A DNA stretch of 64,000 nt from assembly GCA_902764875.1 (NCBI GenBank), contig CACWXP010000012.1, positions 1-64,000 of the forward strand, in the 5' to 3' direction. Numbering within the stretch: position 1 is the first letter of the stretch; every line of letters starts with the position of its first letter. The translations under genes were made by a program, and so were the position numbers. The notes beneath the pieces are model-generated. The model saw only the letters and a list, made by a program, of their open reading frames with translations. It was not told the DNA's origin and made no database searches. This document shows, one piece after another, positions 49,008 through 58,288 of this stretch. Source of the stretch: an uncultured Eubacteriales bacterium. GTDB lineage: Bacteria; Bacillota; Clostridia; Christensenellales; Aristaeellaceae.

Positions 49008-50204
49008 TTATTCAGCCTTCTGGGTCAGGGTTGCCCAATCCAGATTGTCCCAATCCGGTTCGGTCGGCGCGGCAGCGTTGTCCGCCCAGTAGAAGCCCAG
49101 GTTGGTCATGATGTTGGTCCATTCCGCACTGTGGGAAGCCACATACTGGGCATAGTTCATATCCGTGCCCTCGATGGCGTTCAGCGCGAAGTTCGGCAGC
49201 GCGTAGATGCCGGGGGTTCCTTCCGGATACGCGGCGGCAGCAGCGTCTTCGTTGCAGGGGAAGGAGTCGAACTCTTCGGACCAGGCAGTCTGCGTTTCGG
49301 CGGAACCGAACCACTCAGCGAAAGCCTTGACGGTTTCGGTCTGCTCGTCGGTGCGGCCGGCCTTGTTCAGGATGCCGATGTATTCAGCGATGTAGTAGGT
49401 GCCGTCGGCGATATCTACCAGCGCCCAGTTTTCGGGGGTCAGCGTTCCGTGCAGCGCGGTTTCGATGCCGGCTTCTTCAGCGGCTTCGATGTTGCCGTAG
49501 AGGGAAGAAGAATAGAAGGTGGAAACCTGGACGTCGCCGCGGATCAGGGGATCCAGACCGTAGGAGTCGCCGGTGAAGTTGCCGTTGGCGCAGTAGTTCC
49601 AAAGGGTCTTCCAGCCGTCCACGGAGATGCCGCCGGCGGGAGAGGCGGGATCCACAAAGGGATAGAGCATGGCGCTGTTGATGTTGGCATTGGTGGTGCC
49701 GCCGACTTTGCCCTGGCGATACCACTTGTAGCCGCAGTTGACCATGTCTGCCCAGTGATCGAACTTCAGTTCTTTGCCGTTGGTGCCGAGTTCGTCGTTC
49801 CGGTACAGCATCAGAACGTTCTGAACAACGAGGCCGTAGGCCTTGCCGTCGTACTTGTAGTTACCGACTTTGTCCGCCCAGGAAGGCGTCCAGTCAGCGA
49901 TTTCGAGATTCGCATACTTGCCCTTGATCAGCTGATCCCAGCGGGTTTCGTTCAGACCGAAGATCAGGTCGCCGTCTTTGTTTTCATCGGCAGCCTGCAC
50001 GGCGGCGGTGTCGCCGGAGATGACGGAGTTATCGTCGATCTTGATGGTGAAGCCGGCTTCCTTGGCTTTCTCAATCAGCCAGGTTGTCCGCTCGGGGGAG
50101 TTGGAGTTGGAGTAGATCCGGATGGTGTAATCTTCCGCCGCCGCGAAGGACATGACGGAGAATACCATCAGCGCAGCCACCAAAATAGCCAGGAACTTTT
50201 TCAT
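49008..50204 (-). CDS. ABC transporter solute-binding protein (iron/AEP type), set 1
   Basis: 398 residues. The signal peptide MKKFLAILVAALMVFSVMSFAAA lacks a lipobox cysteine. The mature part starts DYTIRIYSNSNSPERTTWLIEKAKEAGF, a pattern of family 1 periplasmic iron-type binding proteins. DGKAYGLVVQNVLMLYRND is the typical hinge region. It is the first gene of the minus-strand transporter set, with a promoter at 50254-50281. Ligand unknown. Confidence 0.87.
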   Translation of the reverse strand: MKKFLAILVAALMVFSVMSFAAAEDYTIRIYSNSNSPERTTWLIEKAKEAGFTIKIDDNSVISGDTAAVQAADENKDGDLIFGLNETRWDQLIKGKYANLEIADWTPSWADKVGNYKYDGKAYGLVVQNVLMLYRNDELGTNGKELKFDHWADMVNCGYKWYRQGKVGGTTNANINSAMLYPFVDPASPAGGISVDGWKTLWNYCANGNFTGDSYGLDPLIRGDVQVSTFYSSSLYGNIEAAEEAGIETALHGTLTPENWALVDIADGTYYIAEYIGILNKAGRTDEQTETVKAFAEWFGSAETQTAWSEEFDSFPCNEDAAAAAYPEGTPGIYALPNFALNAIEGTDMNYAQYVASHSAEWTNIMTNLGFYWADNAAAPTEPDWDNLDWATLTQKAE

Positions 50205-50253
50205 GAAAAGACCTCCTATGTTTTTTTACCGCTATGCGGCTTTTGTTACCACT

Positions 50254-50281
50254 ATTATACTCATTTGCCAGACGATTGCAA
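50254..50281 (-). promoter_or_regulatory. Promoter of the minus-strand ABC transporter set
   Basis: On the minus strand: TTGCAA (50276-50281), a 16-nt spacer and perfect TATAAT (50254-50259), about 50 nt upstream of the binding-protein ATG. Confidence 0.7.
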
Positions 50282-50304
50282 GGAAAAAGTGACAAGACTT
50301 TTTC

Positions 50305-50333
50305 TTGACAGACCCATTCGCGCGTGATAAGAT
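50305..50333 (+). promoter_or_regulatory. Promoter of the plus-strand ABC transporter set
   Basis: Perfect TTGACA (50305-50310), a 17-nt spacer and TAAGAT (50328-50333), 112 nt upstream of ATG 50445. The two divergent promoters' -35 boxes are only 23 bp apart, so one regulator could control both. Confidence 0.7.
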
Positions 50334-50444
50334 GAGCGCAGATCAAATGAAGATGCTCCCGCCGCCCGGAAGGGTGAATTGTTTTCATTGAATATTCCGC
50401 CGCGGGCCATCGCGGCGAAATAAATAAAAGGAGGTTTTCTGGTT

Positions 50445-51548
50445 ATGAAAAAACTGTTTGCTGTTCTGCTTGCCCTGGCGATGCTGCTGAGCTGCGTTGC
50501 CGCGCTTGCCGAGGATGTTGTCGGCGCTCCGGCAGATCTGGTCGAAGCCGCCAAGGCCGAAGGCGAGCTGGTCATTTACGGCTCCTGCGAGGAAGAATAC
50601 CTTGCGGCCGCCGCAAAACACTTCACTGAGCTGTACGGCATCAAGACCGAATATCAGCGGCTGAGCACCGGCGAAGTGCCCACCAAGATTGAGGAAGAAA
50701 ACGGCAATCCATCTGCCGACGTCTGGTTCGGCGGCACGAATAATCCCTACGACGGACTGGCCGCGAAGGGCTTCCTCGACAACAGCTATGTTCCCGCCAA
50801 TGCTTCCCATCTGACCAAGGATATCTACAAGGATCCCAACGGATACTGGTACGGCATCTACACCGGCCTGCTGGGCTTCATGGTGAATAAGCCCGAGCTC
50901 GAACGGCTGGGCCTGGAAGCGCCCCAGACCTGGGACGACCTGCTGAAGCCCGAATACAAGGGCCTGATCTGGCTGTCCAACTACAAGACCGCCGGTACGC
51001 CGAAGCTGGTTGCCAACCTGATGATCCAGCTGAAGGGCCACGATGCGGGCGTGCAGTACCTGGTGGATCTGGACAAGAACGTTCAGGTTTACACGAAGTC
51101 CGGCTCCGGCCCCAGCAAGAACGTGGGCACCGGCGAATGCATCATCGGCATCGGCTTCCTGCATGACGGCATCACCCAGATCATCGACAACGGCTATGAG
51201 AATGTCGGCCTTGTTGTTCCTGCTGACGGAACTGCCTGCGAAGTCGGGCCGGTTGCCATCTTCAAGGGTGCCAAGCATCCGAACGCTGCCAAGCTGTTCA
51301 TGGAATATGCCCTGAGCCCCGAGTGCGTGAATCAGGCCCAGAACTACGGTTCCTATCAGTTCCTGGTGCTGGACAACGCGACCCAGCCCCAGGCTGCCAT
51401 CGACTTCGGTTTGGATCCCAGCCTGGTTTGGGACGGCTATGACTTCGCAGCCGCCGCGAAAGACACCGACCAGAACGTGACCGACGTTATGGAAGCGATC
51501 GCCGCAGTCGGCGCAGACACCAGCGAAGGCCGTTTCAAGACTGAATAA
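50445..51548 (+). CDS. ABC transporter solute-binding protein (iron/AEP type), set 2
   Basis: 367 residues. Signal peptide MKKLFAVLLALAMLLSCVAALA; LLSC could be a lipobox, but AALAED also fits SPase I. The mature part (AAKAEGELVIYGSCEEEYLAAAAKHFTELYGIKTEY) is clearly of the Fe3+/2-aminoethylphosphonate binding-protein class, with DVWFGGTNNPYDGLAAKGFL. It is first in the plus-strand set. It is diverged from the set 1 protein, so the ligands may differ. Confidence 0.88.
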   Translation: MKKLFAVLLALAMLLSCVAALAEDVVGAPADLVEAAKAEGELVIYGSCEEEYLAAAAKHFTELYGIKTEYQRLSTGEVPTKIEEENGNPSADVWFGGTNNPYDGLAAKGFLDNSYVPANASHLTKDIYKDPNGYWYGIYTGLLGFMVNKPELERLGLEAPQTWDDLLKPEYKGLIWLSNYKTAGTPKLVANLMIQLKGHDAGVQYLVDLDKNVQVYTKSGSGPSKNVGTGECIIGIGFLHDGITQIIDNGYENVGLVVPADGTACEVGPVAIFKGAKHPNAAKLFMEYALSPECVNQAQNYGSYQFLVLDNATQPQAAIDFGLDPSLVWDGYDFAAAAKDTDQNVTDVMEAIAAVGADTSEGRFKTE

Positions 51549-51620
51549 TCCGGTCAGACCTGACCGCGAGGATGGCAGAATACGCCATCCTCGCATTTTT
51601 AGGGAAAAGGAGGATGCCTT

Positions 51621-53339
51621 ATGGCAAGGGCTCAGGGTGCATCGCTGGACCGGAAAAAACTGATGGGTGATCCCGTCATGGTAACCACCATCGTGCTGCT
51701 GATCACCTTTCTGACGCTTTTCATTCTTTATCCGCTGGCAATCCTGCTGGTGGACAGCTTTGTCGGGGACGGGACCTTCGGCCTCAGCGTTTTCAAACGG
51801 ATCTTCCAGATGCCGGACTTTACGCGAGCCATAACCAATACGCTGAAGGTTGGCTTTGTTGTGGGTATTCTTTCGACGGCGATCGGTCTGCTGTTTGCCT
51901 ATGTGGAAGTCTACGTAAAAATGAACAAAGGCGTTGGGGGTCTGTTCAAGCTGGTTTCCATGCTCCCGGTTGTCTCGCCGCCCTTCGTGCTGAGTCTGTC
52001 GATGATCATGCTTTTCGGAAAATCCGGACTGATCACGCGCTTCCTGCTTGGCATCTACGACAACAACGTTTATGGCTATTGGGGCATCGTTATCGTTCAG
52101 ACGCTGACGTTCTTCCCGGTGTGCTACATGATGATGAAGGGCCTGCTGAAGAACATCGATCCGTCGCTGGAAGAAGCCTCCCGGGATATGGGCGCCACGC
52201 GCTGGAAGGTGTTCAGGGATGTGACGCTGCCCTTGCTGCTGCCGGGCCTCGGAAACGCATTCCTGGTGACCTTCATTGAATCCATTGCCGACTTTGCGAA
52301 CCCGATGCTGATCGGCGGAAGCTATGACACGCTGGCAACGACGATCTACCTGCAGATCACGGGCGCCTATGACAAGTCTGGAGCGGCTGCCATGGCCGTT
52401 GTGTTGCTGCTGATCACGCTGGCAATGTTCGCCGTGCAGAAATACTACCTTGAAAAGAAAACCGCGGCCACGCTGACCGGCAAGGCCAGCCGTGCCCGGA
52501 TGATGATTGAAGACAAGAGCGTGAAGATCCCGCTGACGATCTTCTGCTCCATCAGCGCGATTTTCGTCATTATGATGTATATCTGCGTGCCGATCGGCGC
52601 GCTGTTCCCGACCTGGGGCTACAAGTTCACGCCGCTGACCTTCAAATGGTTCGAACAGGTGTTCACCAAGTATCGCGGCCTTGAAGCCTTCCGGGATTCC
52701 TTCGTGCTGAGCCTGATCGCGGCGCCGATCACCGCCCTGCTTTCCATGATCATCTCCTATCTGGTTGTGAAGCGGAAATTCAAGGCAAAGGGCTTTATCG
52801 AGGCCGTGTCCATGCTGGCTATGGCCGTGCCCGGAACCGTTCTGGGCGTTGGATATATCCGCGGTTTTTCCGGCGGCATTTTCCACACAGGCTTCCTGCA
52901 GGGACTGTACGGAACGGGCGCGATTCTGGTGATTGTGTTCATTGTCCGTTCGCTGCCGACAGGTACACGGTCCGGCATTTCCGCTCTGCGGCAGATTGAC
53001 AAATCCATTGAGGAAAGCGCCTATGACATGGGCGCGAACAGTTTGCAGGTATTCACCACGGTCACCCTGCCGCTGATCAAGGATTCCTTCCTTTCCGGAC
53101 TTGTAACGGCTTTCGTCCGGTCCATCACAGCCATTTCCGCCATCATCCTGCTGGTGACGCCGAGCTATCTGCTGATCACGGTGCAGATCAACGAATTCGC
53201 GGAGAAAGGCGCGTTCAGCATCGCCTGTGCCTTCGCGACCATCCTGATCATCATCACCTATGGATCGGTCCTGCTGATGAACTTTATTATCAAACATTTC
53301 GGCACCAGCCGCAAAGTGAAGGAGGTTGAGCAAGAATGA
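51621..53339 (+). CDS. ABC transporter permease, fused two-domain (iron/polyamine type), set 2
   Basis: 572 residues with two MetI-like halves. EAA loops: EASRDMGATRWKVFRDVTLP and ESAYDMGANSLQVFTTVTLP. About 12 membrane helices. It overlaps the ATPase gene by 4 nt (ATGA). Same architecture as the permease at 45928-47874 but 76 residues shorter. Confidence 0.88.
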   Translation: MARAQGASLDRKKLMGDPVMVTTIVLLITFLTLFILYPLAILLVDSFVGDGTFGLSVFKRIFQMPDFTRAITNTLKVGFVVGILSTAIGLLFAYVEVYVKMNKGVGGLFKLVSMLPVVSPPFVLSLSMIMLFGKSGLITRFLLGIYDNNVYGYWGIVIVQTLTFFPVCYMMMKGLLKNIDPSLEEASRDMGATRWKVFRDVTLPLLLPGLGNAFLVTFIESIADFANPMLIGGSYDTLATTIYLQITGAYDKSGAAAMAVVLLLITLAMFAVQKYYLEKKTAATLTGKASRARMMIEDKSVKIPLTIFCSISAIFVIMMYICVPIGALFPTWGYKFTPLTFKWFEQVFTKYRGLEAFRDSFVLSLIAAPITALLSMIISYLVVKRKFKAKGFIEAVSMLAMAVPGTVLGVGYIRGFSGGIFHTGFLQGLYGTGAILVIVFIVRSLPTGTRSGISALRQIDKSIEESAYDMGANSLQVFTTVTLPLIKDSFLSGLVTAFVRSITAISAIILLVTPSYLLITVQINEFAEKGAFSIACAFATILIIITYGSVLLMNFIIKHFGTSRKVKEVEQE

Positions 53340-54424
53340 GCGGAAGGAACGCGAAAGAACCCAAAGGAGTTAAACTGGACCATATTTCGAAGATCTATCA
53401 GAATCCCAAAACCGGCAAGGATTTCTATGCGGTTCATGATGTCAGCCTGGATATCAAACCCGGCAGCTTCGTGACGCTGCTGGGCCCCTCCGGCTGCGGA
53501 AAGACCACCACGCTGCGGATGATCGCCGGCTTTGAAAGCCCGGATGAGGGCGAGATTTATCTGGGCGGCGAGCCGATCAACGAGCTGACGCCCAACAAGC
53601 GGGATACGGCCATGGTTTTCCAGAGCTACGCCCTTTTCCCGCACTACAATGTTTTCGACAACGTGGCCTATGGCCTGAAGCTTCGGAAAGTACCTGCCGC
53701 CGAAATTAAGGAGCGGGTGACCAACATCCTGAAGCTGGTGGAGCTTTCCGACATGGAACAGCGGATGACCAACCAGCTGAGCGGCGGCCAGCAGCAGCGC
53801 GTGGCACTGGCCCGGGCGCTGGTGGTGGAGCCGGGCGTGCTGCTGTTTGACGAACCGCTGAGCAACCTGGACGCGAAGCTGCGGGTGCAGATGCGCACGG
53901 AGATCCGCCGGATTCAGCAGGCGCTGGGAATCACAGCCATTTATGTAACCCACGACCAGAGCGAAGCCATGGCGATTTCGGACAACATCATCCTGATGAA
54001 GAGCGGCGTGATTGCCCAGATGGGCTCGCCGACGGAGATTTACTATCATCCGAACAGTGAGTTCGTTGCGGACTTCATCGGCGAGTGCAATTTCCTGCCA
54101 TGCACGGTGAACGGACGGGAAGGCGCAGACGTGCTGTGCCGGGTCAACGGACATCCGGTGAAGGTCCGGTCGGATACGGACAAAATGGGCGAAGCGGAGA
54201 TTGTCCTGCGTCCCGAAGCCATCGAGATTGCCGACGAAGGGCAGCTTCCCTGCAAGGTGGAACTGAGCTGCTTCATGGGCTCCTATCAGAACTACCATGT
54301 GCGGGTCGGGGATACGCTGGTGAAGATCGCGGATAACTGCCCGATCGGGAAGAAGGTCTTCAACGTCGGAGACGACGCGTATATTTCCTTCCGCAGCGAA
54401 TGCTCGCATCTTCTTGAAACCTGA
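53336..54424 (+). CDS. ABC transporter ATP-binding protein (iron/polyamine type), set 2
   Basis: 362 residues. Walker [11 protein letters not shown]-loop [13 protein letters not shown], signature [15 protein letters not shown], Walker [12 protein letters not shown] and H-loop YVTHDQSEAM are intact, with a TOBE domain at the C-terminus (VLRPEAIEIADEGQLPCKVE). It is the last gene of set 2, followed by a terminator. Confidence 0.92.
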   Translation: MSGRNAKEPKGVKLDHISKIYQNPKTGKDFYAVHDVSLDIKPGSFVTLLGPSGCGKTTTLRMIAGFESPDEGEIYLGGEPINELTPNKRDTAMVFQSYALFPHYNVFDNVAYGLKLRKVPAAEIKERVTNILKLVELSDMEQRMTNQLSGGQQQRVALARALVVEPGVLLFDEPLSNLDAKLRVQMRTEIRRIQQALGITAIYVTHDQSEAMAISDNIILMKSGVIAQMGSPTEIYYHPNSEFVADFIGECNFLPCTVNGREGADVLCRVNGHPVKVRSDTDKMGEAEIVLRPEAIEIADEGQLPCKVELSCFMGSYQNYHVRVGDTLVKIADNCPIGKKVFNVGDDAYISFRSECSHLLET

Positions 54425-54440
54425 CGAAAGAAAAGAGTCA

Positions 54441-54475
54441 AAAACGGCGGGCGCCGAAAAAGCGCCGCCGTTTTT
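54441..54475 (+). terminator. Terminator of the plus-strand ABC transporter set
   Basis: AAAACGGCGGGCGC (54441-54454) pairs with GCGCCGCCGTTTT (54462-54474), one bulged G, and T5 follows. Confidence 0.87.
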
Positions 54476-54486
54476 GATTTGATTTA

Positions 54487-54516
54487 TTGACAACGATTTC
54501 CGGGTTATTCTATAAT
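54487..54516 (+). promoter_or_regulatory. Consensus promoter of the secreted protein/clostripain pair
   Basis: Perfect TTGACA (54487-54492), an 18-nt spacer and perfect TATAAT (54511-54516), 45 nt upstream of ATG 54561. Confidence 0.85.
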
Positions 54517-54560
54517 TCTGAGGATGTACATTCAGAGGATTTCAGGAGGAGGATATACTT

Positions 54561-55112
54561 ATGAAGCGTTTATTCGGTTGGATGGTCGCGGCGGTGCTGA
54601 TGCTGTCGGCAGTTTGCGCCGCGGGAGCGGAAGGAGTCACGTTCAAAACGAACTATTTCACTCTGCAGCTGCCGGACGGATGGATCACGGACTACGAAGA
54701 CCTGGAAAAGGAAGAAGGCCTGGAAGGCCTGGGCTTTTTCGGGCAGGATGCGAAGATCGGGCTGATTGCCGGCGCCTATCTTGTATACTATGAAGATCTG
54801 AAGGAAGTGGCCCTCTGGAGCTCCGATTCGGAGGAAATGAAGGCGTATATTGAAGCTATTCTCGAAGACTTTAAGGATGATCATCCGGAATACCTTGATA
54901 CTGTTATGGCCGGGAAGATCCCGATCATCCTCATCAAGGCGACAGACGCGGAAGGGGAATACCTCTATGCGGATACAATGACAAACGGCTATGCGATCCA
55001 GATCCAGGCCTATGTCGCGGATGATTCTGACGAGGAGAAACTCTATCCCCTGACTGAGGAAAACATCGAACAGTTCAAATCTATCCTGGCAACCTTCGTG
55101 CCCGTCACCTGA
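54561..55112 (+). CDS. Small secreted protein, unknown function
   Basis: 183 residues. Signal peptide MKRLFGWMVAAVLMLSAVCAAGAEG. The mature part is acidic (TNYFTLQLPDGWITDYEDLEKEEG; later DDSDEEKLYPLTEENIEQFKSIL), a pattern seen in PsbP/DUF1795-like secreted proteins that begin 'FTLQLPDGW'. It lies 33 nt upstream of the clostripain-like peptidase gene and shares its promoter. It may be a partner or substrate, but nothing shows this. Confidence 0.65.
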   Translation: MKRLFGWMVAAVLMLSAVCAAGAEGVTFKTNYFTLQLPDGWITDYEDLEKEEGLEGLGFFGQDAKIGLIAGAYLVYYEDLKEVALWSSDSEEMKAYIEAILEDFKDDHPEYLDTVMAGKIPIILIKATDAEGEYLYADTMTNGYAIQIQAYVADDSDEEKLYPLTEENIEQFKSILATFVPVT

Positions 55113-55145
55113 TTTTTTCACTTCGATCCGGGGAGGAAACCTGCC

Positions 55146-57509
55146 TTGAAAAAACAGCTTTGTCTTCTGCTGGCGGTCACTGTGCTTGCCCTTCTGTTTC
55201 CGTGGCTTTCTCCGGACGCGAAGGCGGAAGAAAGAGAACTGACGATTCTGGTGTATATCTGCGGAACGGATCTGGAATCCGAAAGCGGGGAAGCCAGCGG
55301 CGATATCCGGGAAATGGCATCGTCGGGCATCGGCAGCTCCGGCGCGGCAACGGTGCTGATTGCGACCGGCGGCGCCTCCCGGTGGAGCGGATACAATTTT
55401 TCAACAAAAAGCGTCCAGTACTATCAGCTGGACGGCAGGAATCCGGTTCTGCTCAAGGATGCGGGACAGATGAGCATGGGAGACGCGAAGACGCTCAGCT
55501 CCTTTATCAGCTATGGCATTTCCGCCGCACCGGCGAAGCGCTACATCATGATCCTCTGGGATCATGGCGGCGGCCCGGTCCACGGCGTTTGCAACGACGA
55601 AAACTATCGGGATGAAGCCCTTTCGCTCGCAGAGCTGAAAACGGGCCTGACCGCCGGGCTGCAGGGCAACAAGCTGGATGTGATCGGCTTTGACTGCTGC
55701 CTGATGAACTGCGTGGATCTGTGCGCGGATCTTTACGGCATTGCGGATTATTCCGTTGTGAGCCAGGAACTGGTCAGCGGAACGGGCCTGGACTATGACG
55801 GGTGGATGCAGCCGATTGAGGAAAACCCGGCCATTTCCTCCGAACAGATCGCCACGCTGATGGCGAAAACCTATGTGGAAGACAACTCCAGGGGCCGCAA
55901 TGCCTCCACGGCCACGATGACGGTCGTTGCCTCAGACAAAATGCCGGAGGTGATGAAGGCGGCAAATGCTTTCAGCGCGTCGCTGACCGATCTGGTGAGC
56001 ACAAACCTGGCAGGGGTGGTCCGGCTTCGCACACAGCTGACTTCTTTCGGAGAGTTCCTGGATTACGACGCCTCTGACCTGGTGGATGTTTCGGACATGT
56101 GCGACGCTTTTTCCGCGCTGCTTCCGCAGGAAAGCGCCGATCTGAAGCAGGCGGCGGCGCAGGCCGTTTGCTATAACTGCACAACCAGCGATATTGCTGC
56201 CTATGCCCACGGAATGTCGTTCTTCCTGCCTTATCAGACGGTTTCCTCCGAACGGCAGGAGATTCTTTCCCATTACAGCGCCCTGAGCGATTCCTATGCC
56301 GCGCTGGCAACGGCCATGACGAGCCAGGTGGCTTCCTCCGGCTATGTGATGACGGCTTCCTCCTATACGCCGGACAATTTCTACAGCTATGACAATAACT
56401 CCTGTTCCGGTTCCTTCTGCGATATCTGGAACGGGTATTACGGAGACACCTGCACCTTTGACGATGCGTATGGCGTATGCGGGGGCGATATCTGGGCCGG
56501 ACTGAATACGGCCGGCGGATCGATCTGGGACGGGTATTCCTCCTGCTCCGGTATCTGGGACGGGTACTGCCCGGACGATTCATTCGACTCATATGGCCCA
56601 TACGATCCATACGGACAATACGATCCATACGGTCAGTATGGCCAGTACGGTCAGACTCAGCCGGAAACGACGCCGGCTGTCAGCGGCATCTGGGCCGGTA
56701 TGGACGAACCCGCCGCGACAGAGGCGCCGGCGCAGCAACAGACCCAGGCCAGCGCGTCCACTGCGCTGAACAACATCTGGGCCGGCCTCCTGAACCAGAA
56801 CAGCAGCTATTATCAGCCCGGCGAAGCAAACCAGAACGTCCAGCCCGGCGTCAGCGAAGCGGTGTCGATGGAAGATGTGGTGGAAACGGCGAACACCTAC
56901 TTCTTAAACTCTTCCCTGACCACCCAGATGATCTATTCCCTTCAGCTGAACAAGGAGGATCTGGATCATCTTTCCATGGCCAGCGGCGTGCTGAGCCGGG
57001 AAGAAGGGGACGAGGTCATTCGGTTCGGGAACATGGGTGCAACGACTATCGACTGGTCAACAGGTATGATTCTCTCAATGTTCGACGGCTCCTGGCCGAT
57101 GCTGGACGGGCAGATGGTCCGGGCTGAATACTTATATGCCGATGAAGAGGGCAATGTGCGGTTTGTAGTTCCGGCCAGGATCAACGGCCTTAAAATGTAT
57201 GTGCTTGGCAATTACACAAAGGACGGAAAAACCGAGGTTCTCGGCGCGACGCAGGGATACGACGACCAGGGCTTTGCCATCCGTGGGGTGATTCCGCTGG
57301 AGGCAGGCATGACGGTGTATCCGCTGTTCACCGCGGTTGCCAAAGACGGAAGCGCGCGGGAGTATGAGGGCAGCGCCATCACCGTTCCCGAGGAGGGACT
57401 GGAAATGACCTGGAACAAAATCCCGGCAGGGAAGTATCAGTATTGCTTTGGACTGACAGATCTTTCCGGACAGGTTCACTATACGGAAAGCGTACCGATG
57501 AGTTTTTAG
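55146..57509 (+). CDS. Clostripain-like (C11) secreted cysteine peptidase with IWxG repeats
   Basis: 787 residues. Signal peptide (residues ~1-27), then a C11 domain: LTILVYICGTDLES, catalytic His140 in ILWDHGGGPVHG and Cys185 in GFDCCLMNCVD. Clostripains cut after Arg (or Lys). Residues ~405-560 are a low-complexity region with six IWxG motifs (427, 449, 460, 470, 515, 544) and a Tyr/Gly/Gln/Asp stretch (DPYGQYDPYGQYGQYGQ). A C-terminal beta-rich domain (~575-787) follows. It starts at TTG 55146 with GGGGAGG upstream. No cell-wall anchor is seen. The role of the IWxG array is unknown. Confidence 0.85.
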   Translation: MKKQLCLLLAVTVLALLFPWLSPDAKAEERELTILVYICGTDLESESGEASGDIREMASSGIGSSGAATVLIATGGASRWSGYNFSTKSVQYYQLDGRNPVLLKDAGQMSMGDAKTLSSFISYGISAAPAKRYIMILWDHGGGPVHGVCNDENYRDEALSLAELKTGLTAGLQGNKLDVIGFDCCLMNCVDLCADLYGIADYSVVSQELVSGTGLDYDGWMQPIEENPAISSEQIATLMAKTYVEDNSRGRNASTATMTVVASDKMPEVMKAANAFSASLTDLVSTNLAGVVRLRTQLTSFGEFLDYDASDLVDVSDMCDAFSALLPQESADLKQAAAQAVCYNCTTSDIAAYAHGMSFFLPYQTVSSERQEILSHYSALSDSYAALATAMTSQVASSGYVMTASSYTPDNFYSYDNNSCSGSFCDIWNGYYGDTCTFDDAYGVCGGDIWAGLNTAGGSIWDGYSSCSGIWDGYCPDDSFDSYGPYDPYGQYDPYGQYGQYGQTQPETTPAVSGIWAGMDEPAATEAPAQQQTQASASTALNNIWAGLLNQNSSYYQPGEANQNVQPGVSEAVSMEDVVETANTYFLNSSLTTQMIYSLQLNKEDLDHLSMASGVLSREEGDEVIRFGNMGATTIDWSTGMILSMFDGSWPMLDGQMVRAEYLYADEEGNVRFVVPARINGLKMYVLGNYTKDGKTEVLGATQGYDDQGFAIRGVIPLEAGMTVYPLFTAVAKDGSAREYEGSAITVPEEGLEMTWNKIPAGKYQYCFGLTDLSGQVHYTESVPMSF

Positions 57510-57521
57510 GAAACTGCCTTT

Positions 57522-58262
57522 TCAGCTTCTCATTTCCTCGATGTGATAAACATAATCCAGGGACTTCAGGGCTTCGATGATTTCCGCGTGTGTCTTGTAT
57601 TTTTTCAGCATCTCATTGCTGACGGTGATGGAAATCGAATACACGGAAAGGCCGCTGCCGACATAGGCCGGGTTCTGCTCTATTTCAACGATCTTCAGGC
57701 CGAGGCGGCGGATCACCGTGACGAAATCCTGCAGGGAAATGCTGTTGGTCAGTTCCAGGTGCAGCTCAAAATGATTGGAGCGGTTGTTCAGCGCAACCTC
57801 CAGGGGCGGGAACCACAGCAGGATGCACAGAAGCGCGGCGAAGGCCGCGATGCCCACGGCATAGCAGCCCATGCCCAGCAGGATGCCGGTGATGACGGCC
57901 ACCCAAAGGCCCACCGCGGTGGTCAGCCCCTTGATCTGGTTCCGGGAAGAATAGAACACCGAGTGGACGGCGATGATCGCCGCGCCGATCACAACCCCAG
58001 CGGAAAGCAGGAAATGGCCGTGACGGCCGGAAGCGATAAAGATGCAGCTGTCTGCGATGGCTGCCAGGGTTCCGATCAGGAAGGTCAGCATAAAGGTTCG
58101 CAGCCCGGCGGAATGCCGCTTGCTGGAACGCTCCCAGCCGATGAACGCCCCCATCAGCAGCGAGAGAAAGATGCGCAGCAGCACGGAACCGACGGTGATA
58201 TCCGCCGCCCAATGCCCCAGCAGCCCGGCCAGGGGATCTGTCATAATGGTTTGCATGTTCAT
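57522..58262 (-). CDS. MgtC/SapB family membrane protein
   Basis: 246 residues. The N-terminal membrane domain has the family motif LLMGAFIGWERSSKRHSAGLRTFMLTFLIGTLAA. A C-terminal ACT-like domain (~165-246; HFELHLELTNSISLQDFVTVIRRLGL) follows. MgtC proteins modulate Mg2+ homeostasis and ATP synthase in pathogens; the role here is unproven. It is 26 nt downstream of a cation/proton antiporter gene, suggesting ion homeostasis. It converges on the clostripain gene with a 12-bp gap. Confidence 0.88.
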   Translation of the reverse strand: MNMQTIMTDPLAGLLGHWAADITVGSVLLRIFLSLLMGAFIGWERSSKRHSAGLRTFMLTFLIGTLAAIADSCIFIASGRHGHFLLSAGVVIGAAIIAVHSVFYSSRNQIKGLTTAVGLWVAVITGILLGMGCYAVGIAAFAALLCILLWFPPLEVALNNRSNHFELHLELTNSISLQDFVTVIRRLGLKIVEIEQNPAYVGSGLSVYSISITVSNEMLKKYKTHAEIIEALKSLDYVYHIEEMRS

Positions 58263-58288
58263 TGGCGTAATCTCCTTTGAAAAGATTG

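Noticed and set aside
50385-53333. 982-codon open frame on the minus strand
   Set aside because: Antisense to the binding protein and permease of the plus-strand ABC set; composition (His, Arg, Gln) is that of a shadow frame in GC-rich DNA.
53258-54493. 411-codon open frame on the minus strand
   Set aside because: Antisense to the ATPase of the plus-strand ABC set, no family features.
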